Assembly (NCBI GenBank): GCA_903870995.1
Contig: CAIQFD010000020.1
Coordinates: forward strand, 54,851-118,850
DNA length: 64,000 bases
Direction: 5' to 3'
DNA from: an uncultured Methylophilaceae bacterium
GTDB taxonomy: Bacteria; Pseudomonadota; Gammaproteobacteria; Burkholderiales; Methylophilaceae
The notes beneath the pieces are model-generated. The model was not told where the DNA came from and did not search any database. It was given only the letters and a program-made list of their open reading frames with translations. The translations under genes and the position numbers were made by a program. This document shows, one piece after another, positions 27,107 through 36,046 of the stretch (its first letter is position 1; each line of letters starts with the position of its first letter).

Positions 27107-27772
27107 ATGACAGCATTAATTAAAACGACACCAGTTGCTTATGCACAACACGAGCAGAAGCCGGCAATGGGCGTTCATAACGGAATGGAAGTTGCCTTGA
27201 GTTTTGAAGGTGCAGCGGTTGAAAAAACACACAAACAAGTGCTGGGTGTGACCGATGTGAGTTGCTTTGCAAAGTTTGGTATTAAAGGCCCTAAGGCGGC
27301 TGATTGGCTTGCGAAGCAAGGCCTTAAAACACCAGATGAAATTAACTCGTGGGTGGAAGGCGCGCCAGGCACTTTAGTGCTTCGCTTAGGTGGCAGTGAA
27401 TTCTTAGTTGAAGATCAGATAAAGGGTAATGCTTGCAACGGTTTGTCTACTTTTAATCAGGATAAAACAGCAGGGGCATATCAAGTCGCACGCGCCGATG
27501 CAGCCTTCATTTTGGGTGGTAGCCAAGCATTGAATTTGCTGTCTGAATTATGTGTGATGGATTTACGTGACAGCGCACTGGCAAGCAACGCGGTTGTGAT
27601 GACACAAGTCGCTGGTATTTCAGCCACTTTATTACGCGAAAGCTTAGCTGGTGAACAAGTCTATCGTATCTGGTGTGACGTTTCTTACGGCCCGTATATG
27701 TGGGAAATGTTGTTAGAAATTGCACAAGAGCTTGGCGGTGGCGCAGTTGGTTTAACTGCACGTTTTCAGTAA
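27107..27772 (+). CDS. mgdD: MgdD, N-methylglutamate dehydrogenase gamma-type subunit (SoxG-like)
   Basis: 221 residues resembling the sarcosine oxidase gamma subunit, a shortened GcvT-type fold (VTDVSCFAKFGIKGPKAADWLAKQG and a C-terminal VYRIWCDVSYGPYMWEML). It completes the MgdABCD complex. It is located 14 bases after mgdC. Confidence 0.9.
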   Translation: MTALIKTTPVAYAQHEQKPAMGVHNGMEVALSFEGAAVEKTHKQVLGVTDVSCFAKFGIKGPKAADWLAKQGLKTPDEINSWVEGAPGTLVLRLGGSEFLVEDQIKGNACNGLSTFNQDKTAGAYQVARADAAFILGGSQALNLLSELCVMDLRDSALASNAVVMTQVAGISATLLRESLAGEQVYRIWCDVSYGPYMWEMLLEIAQELGGGAVGLTARFQ

Positions 27773-27848
27773 AACGTTATAGAAGTTGGTAGGTAAAAAT
27801 AAGAGGGAAATCAGTAATAAAGGGCGGTAATTTTCAGGGAGAAAATGC

Positions 27849-29183
27849 ATGAAAACGTTAGCAGAAGCACAGAAGTTTTTAAAAGATAACAACGTCAAAT
27901 ACATTTTGGCGCAGTTTGTAGATATTCATGGCGTCGCAAAAGTGAAGTCAGTTCCTGCTTCACATTTAAATGATATTTTGAAGAACGGAGCTGGCTTTGC
28001 TGGAGGCGCAATCTGGGGTACGGGCATTGCTCCTAACGGCCCTGACTACATGGCTGTTGGTGATCTATCAACATTGTCATTAATTCCATGGCAACCAGGA
28101 TATGCACGCATTATTTGTGATGGTCACGTTGAAGGTAAGCCCTTTGATCATGACACACGCGTTGTGTTGAAAAAACAGGTCGACCGTTTAGCTAAGCATG
28201 GCTGGACACTTTATACAGGTTTGGAGCCAGAATTTTCATTGCTCAAAATGGATGAGCACGGTCAGATTCATCCATTTGATGATAGCGATACATTGCAAAA
28301 ACCTTGTTATGACTACAAAGGGATTACACGTCAATCAGCATTCTTGGAAAAATTGACAGAGTCATTGATTGAAGCTGGTTTAGATGTGTATCAAATCGAC
28401 CACGAAGATGCGAATGGTCAGTTTGAAATTAACTATACATACGCTGATTGCTTGAAGAGCGCTGATGATTACATCATGTTTAAGATGGCAGCGAGTGAAA
28501 TCGCTAACTCAATGGGCATGATTTGCTCATTCATGCCTAAGCCATTCAGCAACCGTCCTGGTAACGGCATGCACATGCACATGTCTATCGGCGACGGTAA
28601 CAAGAGCTTGTTCCATGATGACAGCGACAAAACAGGTCACGGCTTATCAAAACTCGCTTATCACTTCATGGCAGGTATCTTGGCGCACGCACCAGCGTTA
28701 ACAGCTTTAGCTGCGCCAACAGTGAACTCATACAAGCGTTTAGTGGTTGGTCGTTCATTAACAGGTGCTACATGGGCCCCAGCTTATATTTCTTACGGTA
28801 ATAACAACCGTTCAACGATGGTGCGTATTCCTTACGGTCGTTTGGAGTTGCGGTTACCTGACGGAGCATCGAACCCATACCTAGTGACCGCTGCTGTTAT
28901 CGCTGCTGGTCTAGATGGCGTAGAGCGGGAATTAAGTGCTGGTCCAGGCACAAAAGACAATTTGTATGACTATTCACCGGCGCAATTAAAAGAACATGGT
29001 ATCGGCATTCTTCCACAAAACTTGAACGAAGCGATTCGTGCTTTTGAAGAAGATACCGTGCTTCGTGACGCTTTAGGGAATAGCCTTTCACAAGAATTCA
29101 TCATGTTGAAAGACATGGAGTGGGTGGAATACATGCGTCATGTATCTGATTGGGAAATCAAACGTTACGTAGAGTTTTTCTAA
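27849..29183 (+). CDS. gmaS: GmaS, gamma-glutamylmethylamide synthetase
   Basis: 444 residues of the glutamine synthetase superfamily: the catalytic domain shows [27 protein letters not shown] and [22 protein letters not shown]. It ligates methylamine to glutamate with ATP to give gamma-glutamylmethylamide, the entry step of the N-methylglutamate pathway. Context (mgd upstream, mgs downstream) separates it from ordinary GlnA and from PuuA-type enzymes. SD is AGGGAG about 8 bases upstream. Confidence 0.93.
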   Translation: MKTLAEAQKFLKDNNVKYILAQFVDIHGVAKVKSVPASHLNDILKNGAGFAGGAIWGTGIAPNGPDYMAVGDLSTLSLIPWQPGYARIICDGHVEGKPFDHDTRVVLKKQVDRLAKHGWTLYTGLEPEFSLLKMDEHGQIHPFDDSDTLQKPCYDYKGITRQSAFLEKLTESLIEAGLDVYQIDHEDANGQFEINYTYADCLKSADDYIMFKMAASEIANSMGMICSFMPKPFSNRPGNGMHMHMSIGDGNKSLFHDDSDKTGHGLSKLAYHFMAGILAHAPALTALAAPTVNSYKRLVVGRSLTGATWAPAYISYGNNNRSTMVRIPYGRLELRLPDGASNPYLVTAAVIAAGLDGVERELSAGPGTKDNLYDYSPAQLKEHGIGILPQNLNEAIRAFEEDTVLRDALGNSLSQEFIMLKDMEWVEYMRHVSDWEIKRYVEFF

Positions 29184-29225
29184 AAAGGATTTCAGCTTTT
29201 TATAGATTGTTTAAGGAGACTTAAT

Positions 29226-30125
29226 ATGTGTGGAATTGTAGGGTTATTGGTTAAAAACCCAAAAATGCGCGCCAATATTGGTGAGCTAATGTTGCCGATG
29301 TTAATCGGTATGACAGAGCGTGGCCCTGATTCAGCAGGTTTGGCGATTTTTGGTGCCCCAGTGGGTGATGACGAACGTAAGTTCAGTCTTTACACAAGTG
29401 AGACTGACTTTAATTGGCAAAAACTAGCACATGACTTTTTGACTCATTTGGGTAGCAAAGTGGTGAGTTTCAACCAAAAAGTGAATCATGCTGTGTTAAC
29501 GACGCACCTTGATCCAGAAACTGTCAAGATTTGGTTGCATGAGCATTACCCACAAGTGCATTTATTGGCCATCGGTCAATTAATGGACATCTATAAAGAT
29601 GTCGGTACGCCAGCTGAAGTAGCAGCCCGTTACGACTTTAGTCAGTTAAGCGGCAGTCACTTGGTGGGTCATACACGTATGGCAACTGAATCAGCGATTA
29701 CGCCAGCACATGCTCACCCATTTACTGCTGGTCAAGATTGGTGCTTGGTGCACAACGGTTCACTTTCAAATGCGCCTAGTCTACGTCGCAAATTGCAACA
29801 TGAAGGTATCAGCTTTGAAACAGACAACGATACTGAAGCCGCATGCCGCTTCTTGGAATGGCGTATGCGTGAAGGTGATGACTTGAAGACAGCTTTAGAG
29901 CATGGCTTTGAAGAATTGGATGGTTTCTACACATTGTTGATGGGTACCAAAGACCAGTTGGCTTTAGTGCGTGATCCATTCGCATGTAAACCAGCTGTTG
30001 TTGCAGAGCATGATGATTACGTGGCAATTGCTTCTGAATTCCGTTCATTAGCACACTTGCCTGATATCAAGAACGCAAAAGTGTTCGAACCTTCACCAAA
30101 GGAGATGTACGTATGGAAAGTATAA
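29226..30125 (+). CDS. mgsA: MgsA, N-methylglutamate synthase glutamine-amidotransferase-like subunit
   Basis: 299 residues. It starts MCGIVGLL with nucleophile Cys-2 of class II amidotransferases, then RGPDSAGLAIFG, GHTRMATES and VHNGSLSN. In the MgsABC complex it hydrolyses gamma-glutamylmethylamide and channels methylamine to the synthase subunit. The 3' end overlaps mgsB by 13 bases. Confidence 0.93.
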   Translation: MCGIVGLLVKNPKMRANIGELMLPMLIGMTERGPDSAGLAIFGAPVGDDERKFSLYTSETDFNWQKLAHDFLTHLGSKVVSFNQKVNHAVLTTHLDPETVKIWLHEHYPQVHLLAIGQLMDIYKDVGTPAEVAARYDFSQLSGSHLVGHTRMATESAITPAHAHPFTAGQDWCLVHNGSLSNAPSLRRKLQHEGISFETDNDTEAACRFLEWRMREGDDLKTALEHGFEELDGFYTLLMGTKDQLALVRDPFACKPAVVAEHDDYVAIASEFRSLAHLPDIKNAKVFEPSPKEMYVWKV

Positions 30126-30805
30126 AATACGATTTGGCCAAGACACCATTGCGTGAGGTCAATCAATTCTTACATAGTGATGCTAGCGTTTTAAACGGCA
30201 AGCACATTGATATCCAAAATCCTAACGGCGCACACAATATTGCAGTCGGTTTGAAATCGGAAGCAAAAGTGAAGATTCATGGTCATGCAGGGTATTACGC
30301 TGCTGGGATGAATCAAATTGCTGACGTGACAATCGAGGGTAGTGTTGGTGCGGGTGTTGCTGAAAATATGATGTCTGGCCGTGTGCACGTTAAAGGCTTC
30401 GCATCCAATGCAGCTGGTGCCACAGCACAAGGTGGTTTGTTGGTCATCGATGGCGATGCTGGTTTGCGCTGTGCAATTTCTCTGAAAGGCGCTGACATTG
30501 TTGTTGGTGGTTCAGTCGGTAGTTTCTCAGCATTTATGGCACAAGCAGGCAATTTAGTCGTGCTTGGCGATGCTGGCGAAGGCTTGGGCGATTCAATTTA
30601 CGAAGCACGTCTTTTCGTGCGCGGCAAAGTGAAAAGCTTAGGTGCTGACTGCGAAGTTAAAACCATGGGTCCAGAAGAGCGCAAAATCCTTGTTGATTTG
30701 TTAGCGCGTTCAGGTCACAGCGATGTAAGCCCAGAAAGCTTCACGCTTTACGGTTCAGCACGTACCCTCTATCACTTTAATGTAGCTAAATCAGGAGCTT
30801 ACTAA
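30113..30805 (+). CDS. mgsB: MgsB, N-methylglutamate synthase GXGXG subunit
   Basis: 230 residues with the repeating Gly-rich beta-helix of glutamate synthase alpha C-terminal domains (GHAGYYAAGMNQIADVTIEG, GSVGSFSAFMAQAGNLVVLG). It corresponds to the GXGXG domain of GltB split off as a separate polypeptide. The start at 30113 is preceded by AAAGGAG inside mgsA. Confidence 0.92.
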   Translation: MESIKYDLAKTPLREVNQFLHSDASVLNGKHIDIQNPNGAHNIAVGLKSEAKVKIHGHAGYYAAGMNQIADVTIEGSVGAGVAENMMSGRVHVKGFASNAAGATAQGGLLVIDGDAGLRCAISLKGADIVVGGSVGSFSAFMAQAGNLVVLGDAGEGLGDSIYEARLFVRGKVKSLGADCEVKTMGPEERKILVDLLARSGHSDVSPESFTLYGSARTLYHFNVAKSGAY

Positions 30806-30806
30806 T

Positions 30807-32144
30807 ATGGCTGATACTCCTAACAAAATTCCTCAAACTGATCCGCATCAATCTGCGACCTTTGATAAATTAACCAACTCACAAATCCGTCGTGCAGCAG
30901 CGACAGGTATTTATGACATCCGTGGCGGTGGCGCAAAACGTAAGTTGCCACACTTTGATGATCTATTATTCTTAGGCGCATCTGTGAGCCGTTATCCACT
31001 TGAAGGCTACCGTGAGAAATGCGGTACAGATGTGGTGCTTGGCACACGTTTCGCTAAAAAACCTATTCACCTTAAAACGCCAGTAACGATTGCTGGTATG
31101 AGCTTCGGTGCACTTTCAGCACCAGCTAAAGAGGCTTTGGGTCGTGGCGCTGGTGCAGTTGGTACATCAACTACCACAGGTGACGGCGGTATGACACCTG
31201 AAGAACGCGGTCAATCGAAAACATTGGTTTACCAATATCTACCTTCACGCTACGGCATGAACCCGGATGATTTGCGTAAAGCGGATGCGATTGAAGTTGT
31301 GGTTGGTCAAGGTGCTAAACCAGGCGGCGGCGGTATGTTGCTTGGTCAAAAAATTAGTGCGCGTGTGGCAAAAATGCGTTGTTTACCGGAAGGTATTGAT
31401 CAACGTTCAGCATGTCGTCACCCAGACTGGACAGGTCCAGATGACTTGGAAATTAAAATTGCTGAAATCCGTGAAATTACAGATTGGGAAAAACCAATCT
31501 ACGTAAAAATCGGCGCAACGCGTCCTTATTTCGATGTTGCTTTGGCTGTCAAAGCCGGTGCAGACGTAGTGGTGCTAGATGGTATGCAAGGCGGTACAGC
31601 AGCGACTCAAGAGGTGTTTATTGAGCACGTTGGTATTCCTATCTTGGCGGCGATTCGCCCAGCAGTTCAAGCACTTCAAGATTTAGGTATGCACCGTAAA
31701 GTGCAGTTGATTGTTTCTGGTGGTATTCGTAACGGAGCTGACGTGGCTAAGGCGATGGCGCTTGGTGCTGATGCCGTAGCGATTGGAACAGCAGCATTGA
31801 TTGCAATGGGTGATAACGATCCAGCGCTTGAAGCTGAATACAACAAACTAGGTACAACAGCAGGTGCGTACGACGATTGGCATGAGGGACGTGACCCAGC
31901 CGGTATTACTACGCAAGATCCAGAGTTAATGAAACGCTTTGATCCGGTAAAAGGTGGTCAACGTTTAGCGAACTACCTCACGGTGATGACGATGGAAGCG
32001 CAAGTGATTGCACGTGCTTGCGGTAAATCGCACTTGCATAATCTAGAGCCGGAAGATTTAGTGGCATTGACACTAGAAGCTTCAGCAATGGCTAAAGTGC
32101 CGTTGGCTGGTACTAACTGGATTCCAGGAATGGATAAATTCTAA
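30807..32144 (+). CDS. mgsC: MgsC, N-methylglutamate synthase FMN-binding subunit
   Basis: 445 residues equivalent to the FMN-binding synthase domain of glutamate synthase: MSFGALSAPAKEALGRGAG, GTSTTTGDGGM, VGQGAKPGGGGMLLGQKIS, DGMQGGTAATQE and IVSGGIRNGADVAKAMALGADAV. It makes N-methylglutamate from 2-oxoglutarate and channelled methylamine. It starts 1 base after mgsB ends and closes the pathway operon. Confidence 0.94.
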   Translation: MADTPNKIPQTDPHQSATFDKLTNSQIRRAAATGIYDIRGGGAKRKLPHFDDLLFLGASVSRYPLEGYREKCGTDVVLGTRFAKKPIHLKTPVTIAGMSFGALSAPAKEALGRGAGAVGTSTTTGDGGMTPEERGQSKTLVYQYLPSRYGMNPDDLRKADAIEVVVGQGAKPGGGGMLLGQKISARVAKMRCLPEGIDQRSACRHPDWTGPDDLEIKIAEIREITDWEKPIYVKIGATRPYFDVALAVKAGADVVVLDGMQGGTAATQEVFIEHVGIPILAAIRPAVQALQDLGMHRKVQLIVSGGIRNGADVAKAMALGADAVAIGTAALIAMGDNDPALEAEYNKLGTTAGAYDDWHEGRDPAGITTQDPELMKRFDPVKGGQRLANYLTVMTMEAQVIARACGKSHLHNLEPEDLVALTLEASAMAKVPLAGTNWIPGMDKF

Positions 32145-32319
32145 TGATGTAATGCATTAATGTTGTTACAAGTTTTGCCTCAGCCTTGCGCTGAGGCTGA
32201 AGGGAGTAAAGCATGAAAAAATTAATGACTTTAGCAAGTGGGATCCTCCTCTTACGTTTGCTCGATGTGCTGAGATTTTTTGAGGTTAATTGCTTTACTT
32301 CCTTTTCTTTTTTCAGATT

Positions 32320-32356
32320 GCTGCGGCGCGCACTAAAGCGTTTCGCAGCTTTTTTT
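32320..32356 (+). terminator. Terminator downstream of mgsC
   Basis: GCTGCG pairs with CGCAGC, with an inner GCGC/GCG pairing across ACTAAA, and a seven-T run follows (32350-32356). Confidence 0.75.
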
Positions 32357-32359
32357 GCC

Positions 32360-32389
32360 CCGCATTTATTTAAATGCGGATTTATTTTT
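32360..32389 (+). terminator. Second tandem terminator-like hairpin
   Basis: A perfect CCGCATTTA/TAAATGCGG stem with a two-base gap at its centre, followed by ATTTATTTTT. It comes 3 bases after the first terminator and just before an SD-like AAGGAGA. Confidence 0.6.
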
Positions 32390-32518
32390 CAAGGAGACCA
32401 CCGACAAGAAAATTGAAAAAAGCAGTACGAAGTTTGTATTACAAGTAGTAGAGGTTAAGCAACTAAATCTGTCGTTGATAAGAAGTATCAGAAGAAATAT
32501 TAAAACAAGGAGATATTT

Positions 32519-32815
32519 ATGAAACAAGATTTACAGTCGCGCATACAGAGGATGTTTGCGCAAGATTGCATCATGGCTTGGGTGGATGTGGCTTTGCTTT
32601 GGGCATCTGTGCTTTTCGTGTTGTATTTCATCTTACAAATCGTGGTGGATCCCAATATTCGTCTCGTGATGTATGTCAGTAGTTTCGCTTTGCTCATTTT
32701 TAATACGGCTTCAGTGAGCGCCATGACTAAGCATTTTGTGGATGATAAGCAGTTCATTTATGGCTTAGATATTAAGCATGTGGATGCTAATCGTGCTGCA
32801 AAAGCTAAAAAATAA
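32519..32815 (+). CDS. Small two-span membrane protein (permease module, first gene)
   Basis: 98 residues: a basic N-terminal amphipathic stretch, two membrane helices (about 20-43 and 47-70), and a Lys/Ala-rich C-terminus (NRAAKAKK). I do not recognise a family. Size and topology resemble the small partners encoded next to some symporters (DUF485 with ActP, DUF997 with PanF). SD AAGGAG is strong. It is followed by two further small membrane proteins and an APC permease on the same strand. Confidence 0.7.
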   Translation: MKQDLQSRIQRMFAQDCIMAWVDVALLWASVLFVLYFILQIVVDPNIRLVMYVSSFALLIFNTASVSAMTKHFVDDKQFIYGLDIKHVDANRAAKAKK

Positions 32816-32842
32816 TCATTAGAAATTCGGGAGAAAGAAATC

Positions 32843-33232
32843 ATGACTAAGCACTATGAACCACCAAAGCAAGGTTGGTTTGGACAAATTTTCGATAGTT
32901 TGTTCGTTCTTGCGCTTGTGTACTTAAGCTTAATGTTGCCGTTGTTATTTAAAGCTAAAGAAGCTGCTTCCGCTGCGGCTGGTGCTGCGGCTGAAGCAGT
33001 AAAACCAACATGGGAGTCTCTTCAATTGTCTCCAGTTGTCCAGGAGCAATGGGAAAAACTTGGCTATGACGCTGAAAAAGCGGCCGCCCTTATTAACACT
33101 AAGTTTGACTATACGATTGATCCAGTATGGCTAGTAATTACAGCCGTTGTGTTAATTGGGTATTTCGTCTTTATGCTGAAAGTTTCAGATAAAGAATATC
33201 GTCAAGTGATTGCCGAAAAGTTCGGTAAATAA
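32843..33232 (+). CDS. Small two-span membrane protein (permease module, second gene)
   Basis: 129 residues: TM1 at about 18-36, an Ala/Glu-rich helical segment (KAKEAASAAAGAAAEAVKP) and a soluble loop, TM2 at about 93-112, then a charged tail. No family recognised. The long loop between the two spans lies on one side of the membrane and could contact a partner. It is 27 bases after the first gene, with SD GGGAG. Confidence 0.7.
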   Translation: MTKHYEPPKQGWFGQIFDSLFVLALVYLSLMLPLLFKAKEAASAAAGAAAEAVKPTWESLQLSPVVQEQWEKLGYDAEKAAALINTKFDYTIDPVWLVITAVVLIGYFVFMLKVSDKEYRQVIAEKFGK

Positions 33233-33255
33233 TCCATTTTAAGGAGATAAAAATC

Positions 33256-33396
33256 ATGGATTTATGGGATGTGTTAAGTCAGGCAGCTTGGGTTGTTTCT
33301 GCAGCCTTATTAATCTGGATTGTGAAAGATGCTATTAGTGTTTCACAACAATACGATGAAGAATTTTTGATGAGTTCACGCGAAGGCGATGAATAA
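33256..33396 (+). CDS. 46-aa single-span membrane protein (permease module, third gene)
   Basis: An open frame starting MDLWDVLSQAAWVVSAALLI, one membrane segment (about residues 11-24), then an acidic tail ending SSREGDE. SD AAGGAG lies about 10 bases upstream, and the spacing on both sides (23 and 46 bases) fits an operon. Acidic and hydrophobic layout suggests a small subunit of the neighbouring permease. No family recognised. Confidence 0.65.
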   Translation: MDLWDVLSQAAWVVSAALLIWIVKDAISVSQQYDEEFLMSSREGDE

Positions 33397-33442
33397 AACG
33401 CATTATAAAAACTTATCAAAATATAATTGAGGGAGGCTTTTT

Positions 33443-34831
33443 ATGAGCACGACAACAGGAGATAGCAAACAGCGGATTTCAATGCTGAAAGTATTAAACC
33501 CATTCCATATTTGGGCTTTGGGAGTGGGGATTGTGTTGGTGGGTGAGTTTATGGGCTGGAATTTCTCTGTGGCAAAAGGTGGCGCTTACGGCTCCTTGAT
33601 TGCTTGCTGGGTCATTGGTTTGCTCTATACTTGTGTGGCGATGATTGATTCTGAAGTGACTTCAACAGTGGCTGCGGCGGGTGGACAATATACACAAGCC
33701 AAGCATATTATTGGGCCGCTCATGGCGTTTAACGTTGGTTTGTATTTGGTGATGGCTTATACCATGCTAGAAGCAGCCGATGCTTTGGTTGTGGGGGACT
33801 TGATGAAGTCGGGGGCAGAAGCGCTAGGCCATGCTGGCTTAGATACCAAGCCTTTTGTGGTACTCACGATTGCTTTTTTAGCTTGGCTTAATTATCGCGG
33901 GGTATTTACAACACTCACCCTAAACTTCGTCATCACTTTCGTCGCTTTTATCGCGATTCTGGTGCTATTTTTAGCAGTTGAACCAGCAAACCCAGGTGCT
34001 GTATTGAAGCATAAAGAGTTGCTCACTGATTTGCCCTATGGCTGGATTGGGGTGGTAGCTTCATTGCAATTTGGTATGTGGTATTACCTAGGGATTGAAG
34101 GCACTTGCCAAGCGGCTGAAGAAGTTCGCTCTGCAGGTCGTGCTATTCCATTGGGCACCATGGGCGGCATGATGACTTTGTTAGTAGCAGCTTCACTCAC
34201 TTGGTATATCTGTGCTGGTTTAATGCCTTGGCAATATCTTGGTCAAGCGGTAACACCACTTTATGATGCAGGTACTTTAGTAGGTAGCACAAAGTTACAA
34301 CTCTTGTTATTTGTCGCAACAGCTTTCGCTGCAATTGCTTCTGCTAACGGTTGTATTAATGATGCTTCACGGGCTTGGTTCTCATTAGGCCGTGATCGTT
34401 ATATGCCTGTATTCTTTGGTGCTATCCATCCCAAATATCGCACACCATATCGTTCGATTATTTTCTTGGTGCCAATTGCAGTGTCATTTGCATTTACTGG
34501 CTTGCTTGATCAAGTGATTACATTCTCAATTCTTTCTGGTTTGTTAGGCTACACATTTATGTCTATCAATATCGTTAAGTTTAGAAAAATGTGGCCATTA
34601 GGCAGCATCCATCGTGGTTATATTCATCCATTTCATCCACTACCTGCGATCACTTTATTGATTCTTTGCAGTGCAACCTATTTTGCAACATTCTTAGGTT
34701 ACGGCACTAGCTTGCTATCAATCTTAGCGTTCTACATTGTGGCTTCAATATGGTTTAGCGTTCGTCGATACAAATTCGTTAAACGTGCTGATCAATTCAC
34801 GATGCCATGGCCTCGTCCAAAAGGCTATTAA
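33443..34831 (+). CDS. APC-family amine/amino-acid permease (ethanolamine permease-like)
   Basis: 462 residues, about 12 membrane helices, with the APC start LNPFHIWALGVGIVLVGEFMGWN and SANGCINDASRAWFSLGRDRYMP, closest to ethanolamine-type permeases. Position after the N-methylglutamate operon suggests methylamine uptake. It is preceded by three small membrane proteins on the same strand and closed by a strong terminator. Confidence 0.85.
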   Translation: MSTTTGDSKQRISMLKVLNPFHIWALGVGIVLVGEFMGWNFSVAKGGAYGSLIACWVIGLLYTCVAMIDSEVTSTVAAAGGQYTQAKHIIGPLMAFNVGLYLVMAYTMLEAADALVVGDLMKSGAEALGHAGLDTKPFVVLTIAFLAWLNYRGVFTTLTLNFVITFVAFIAILVLFLAVEPANPGAVLKHKELLTDLPYGWIGVVASLQFGMWYYLGIEGTCQAAEEVRSAGRAIPLGTMGGMMTLLVAASLTWYICAGLMPWQYLGQAVTPLYDAGTLVGSTKLQLLLFVATAFAAIASANGCINDASRAWFSLGRDRYMPVFFGAIHPKYRTPYRSIIFLVPIAVSFAFTGLLDQVITFSILSGLLGYTFMSINIVKFRKMWPLGSIHRGYIHPFHPLPAITLLILCSATYFATFLGYGTSLLSILAFYIVASIWFSVRRYKFVKRADQFTMPWPRPKGY

Positions 34832-34847
34832 GTTAGTGTTGTGATTA

Positions 34848-34877
34848 ACAGGCGGGTTTTATACCCGCCTGTTTTTT
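34848..34877 (+). terminator. Strong terminator after the APC permease
   Basis: ACAGGCGGGT/ACCCGCCTGT, a 10-base perfect stem, followed by six T residues. It ends only 8 bases before the next start codon. Confidence 0.92.
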
Positions 34878-34885
34878 AGGAAAAT

Positions 34886-35548
34886 ATGATCAAAATTTTA
34901 GTCAGTGTTGCAATCTTATTGATGGGTTTATGGCTCATTCGACAGTATTTACATGATCAACGAAGCATTAAGCATGCAAAAGCACATTTGTTTGATGAGG
35001 TATTAGGTTTACTCGATGGCGCAAAGCTCAAGCAAGAAGGAAAAGATTTTCCTCAGGTTTCTGGCGTTTTTTTAGGCTATGAAGTGAAGCTCTCATTGAT
35101 TGAAGACACCGTTGCGGTTCGTAAGATTCCACCGCTTTGGTTATTGATTACCATACAAGGCAAGACCGTGATTCAGGGCAGTTTTGACTTAATTGTTAGA
35201 CCTAGCAATAACGAATTTTATAGTCCCGCATGGCAATGGAATGGCAACTTGCAAGTGCCTAGCCACTGGCCTCAGCATGCGGTGATTAAGTATCAAGATA
35301 ATCTCGTTGATGTAGCAAAAATAGATGCTCTTGTGCCCCAACTCTTTAGTGACGAGCGTGCCAAAGAATTATTAATTACCCCTTGGGTGTTGCGCATTAC
35401 TTATATGGCTAAACAAGCTGAGCGTGGGGAGTATTTGATTATGCGTAACTCTGTATTTAGTGGTGAAGTAATTGCAGTCGAGGTCGTAGAAAAAGTGTTG
35501 AAACAAGCAATTGAAATCCGAAAATTATTAGAAAAGGATGCAGTATGA
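34886..35548 (+). CDS. Membrane-anchored protein of unknown function
   Basis: 220 residues with one N-terminal membrane helix (residues 3-18) and a soluble domain of mixed strands and helices (IPPLWLLITIQGKTVIQGSFDLIV). No motif recognised. The SD (TTAGGAAAAT) directly abuts the T-run of the preceding terminator, leaving no room for an own promoter, so expression must come from readthrough. It overlaps the next gene by 4 bases (ATGA). Confidence 0.75.
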   Translation: MIKILVSVAILLMGLWLIRQYLHDQRSIKHAKAHLFDEVLGLLDGAKLKQEGKDFPQVSGVFLGYEVKLSLIEDTVAVRKIPPLWLLITIQGKTVIQGSFDLIVRPSNNEFYSPAWQWNGNLQVPSHWPQHAVIKYQDNLVDVAKIDALVPQLFSDERAKELLITPWVLRITYMAKQAERGEYLIMRNSVFSGEVIAVEVVEKVLKQAIEIRKLLEKDAV

Positions 35549-35838
35549 GCCAGCAATCTAGTCCCCAATCCCTTAAGCCACCAATGAACCCTTATGCAGT
35601 GCTTGCAATAGCAATCATTCTGCCCGGTATGGGCCAAGTGCTTAATAACACAGTTAAACGAGGCTTGTTAATGGTGACGTTTATGGCCGTGCTGGGCTAT
35701 TTCACTGCCCAAGTTGCTGATCCAAGCGTGTCAATTATTGGTCGCTATGCAGGTGGTTTTTTTGTCTATGCCATATCCGTTATGGACGCATATTATTGGG
35801 CAAAATTTCGGCTAAATCTATTTAATCAAGGTCGATAA
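35545..35838 (+). CDS. Small membrane protein of unknown function
   Basis: 97 residues. Three likely membrane segments follow a Pro/Ser/Gln-rich start. The stretch AIILPGMGQVLNNTVKRGLL resembles the turn of TM2-like small membrane proteins. It is translationally coupled to the preceding gene, so the pair may work together. Confidence 0.7.
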   Translation: MSQQSSPQSLKPPMNPYAVLAIAIILPGMGQVLNNTVKRGLLMVTFMAVLGYFTAQVADPSVSIIGRYAGGFFVYAISVMDAYYWAKFRLNLFNQGR

Positions 35839-35839
35839 A

Positions 35840-35871
35840 TACCCCCTAAGAAGTAAGCCTTAAAGGGAATT
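35840..35871 (+). promoter_or_regulatory. NarL-type palindrome plus GGAATT block, upstream of folE2
   Basis: TACCCCCTAAGAAGTA (35840-35855), then CCTTA and AGGGAATT at 35864, again 24 bases from the palindrome start. It is the least perfect of the four sites in the second block. It starts 2 bases after the previous stop codon, which argues that it serves folE2-ribBX. Confidence 0.65.
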
Positions 35872-35888
35872 GTTCAGAAGTCTGAAAA

Positions 35889-36046
35889 CAAGCATCATGC
35901 AAGTGAGCATGATTTATAGTAACTGACAATTGTTGCTTTAAAACATACTCATCTCCTCACTGATTGTTTAATCAGTATTATGAAGGTGGTTGGCTAAACA
36001 GCTCAATCATGGCGAATACATGAAATCAGCCGCCTTCTCTTTTTTA
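35889..36046 (+). ncRNA. Structured folE2 leader with internal terminator (candidate attenuator, riboswitch or sRNA)
   Basis: Three elements occur in series. Hairpin 1 is ATCATGC/GCATGAT (35894-35913). Hairpin 2 is ACTGATT-GTTT-AATCAGT (35959-35976). A long terminator stem of 12 pairs including wobbles (35982-35993 with 36026-36037) encloses a smaller TCATG/CATGA hairpin and is followed by TCTCTTTTTT. The folE2 start lies 60 bases further on. It may regulate folE2-ribBX by premature termination, or be a small RNA ending at 36046. It does not resemble the FMN riboswitch. I cannot assign it to a known RNA class. Confidence 0.5.

Larger units (their letters stand above)
32145..32518 (+). other. 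374-base structured gap between mgsC and the permease module
   Basis: Three hairpins stand in series. The first, GCCTCAGC/GCTGAGGC (32177-32197), has no T-run and looks like an mRNA 3' end or processing stem. Two terminators follow (separate entries). A 67-codon frame at 32213-32416 has a good SD (GGGAGT) and a signal-peptide-like start (MKKLMTLASGILLL). It then runs through both terminator stems, so it is more likely a leader peptide or a gene remnant than a functional gene. A second SD (AAGGAGA at 32390) has no proper start codon after it. Confidence 0.5.
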
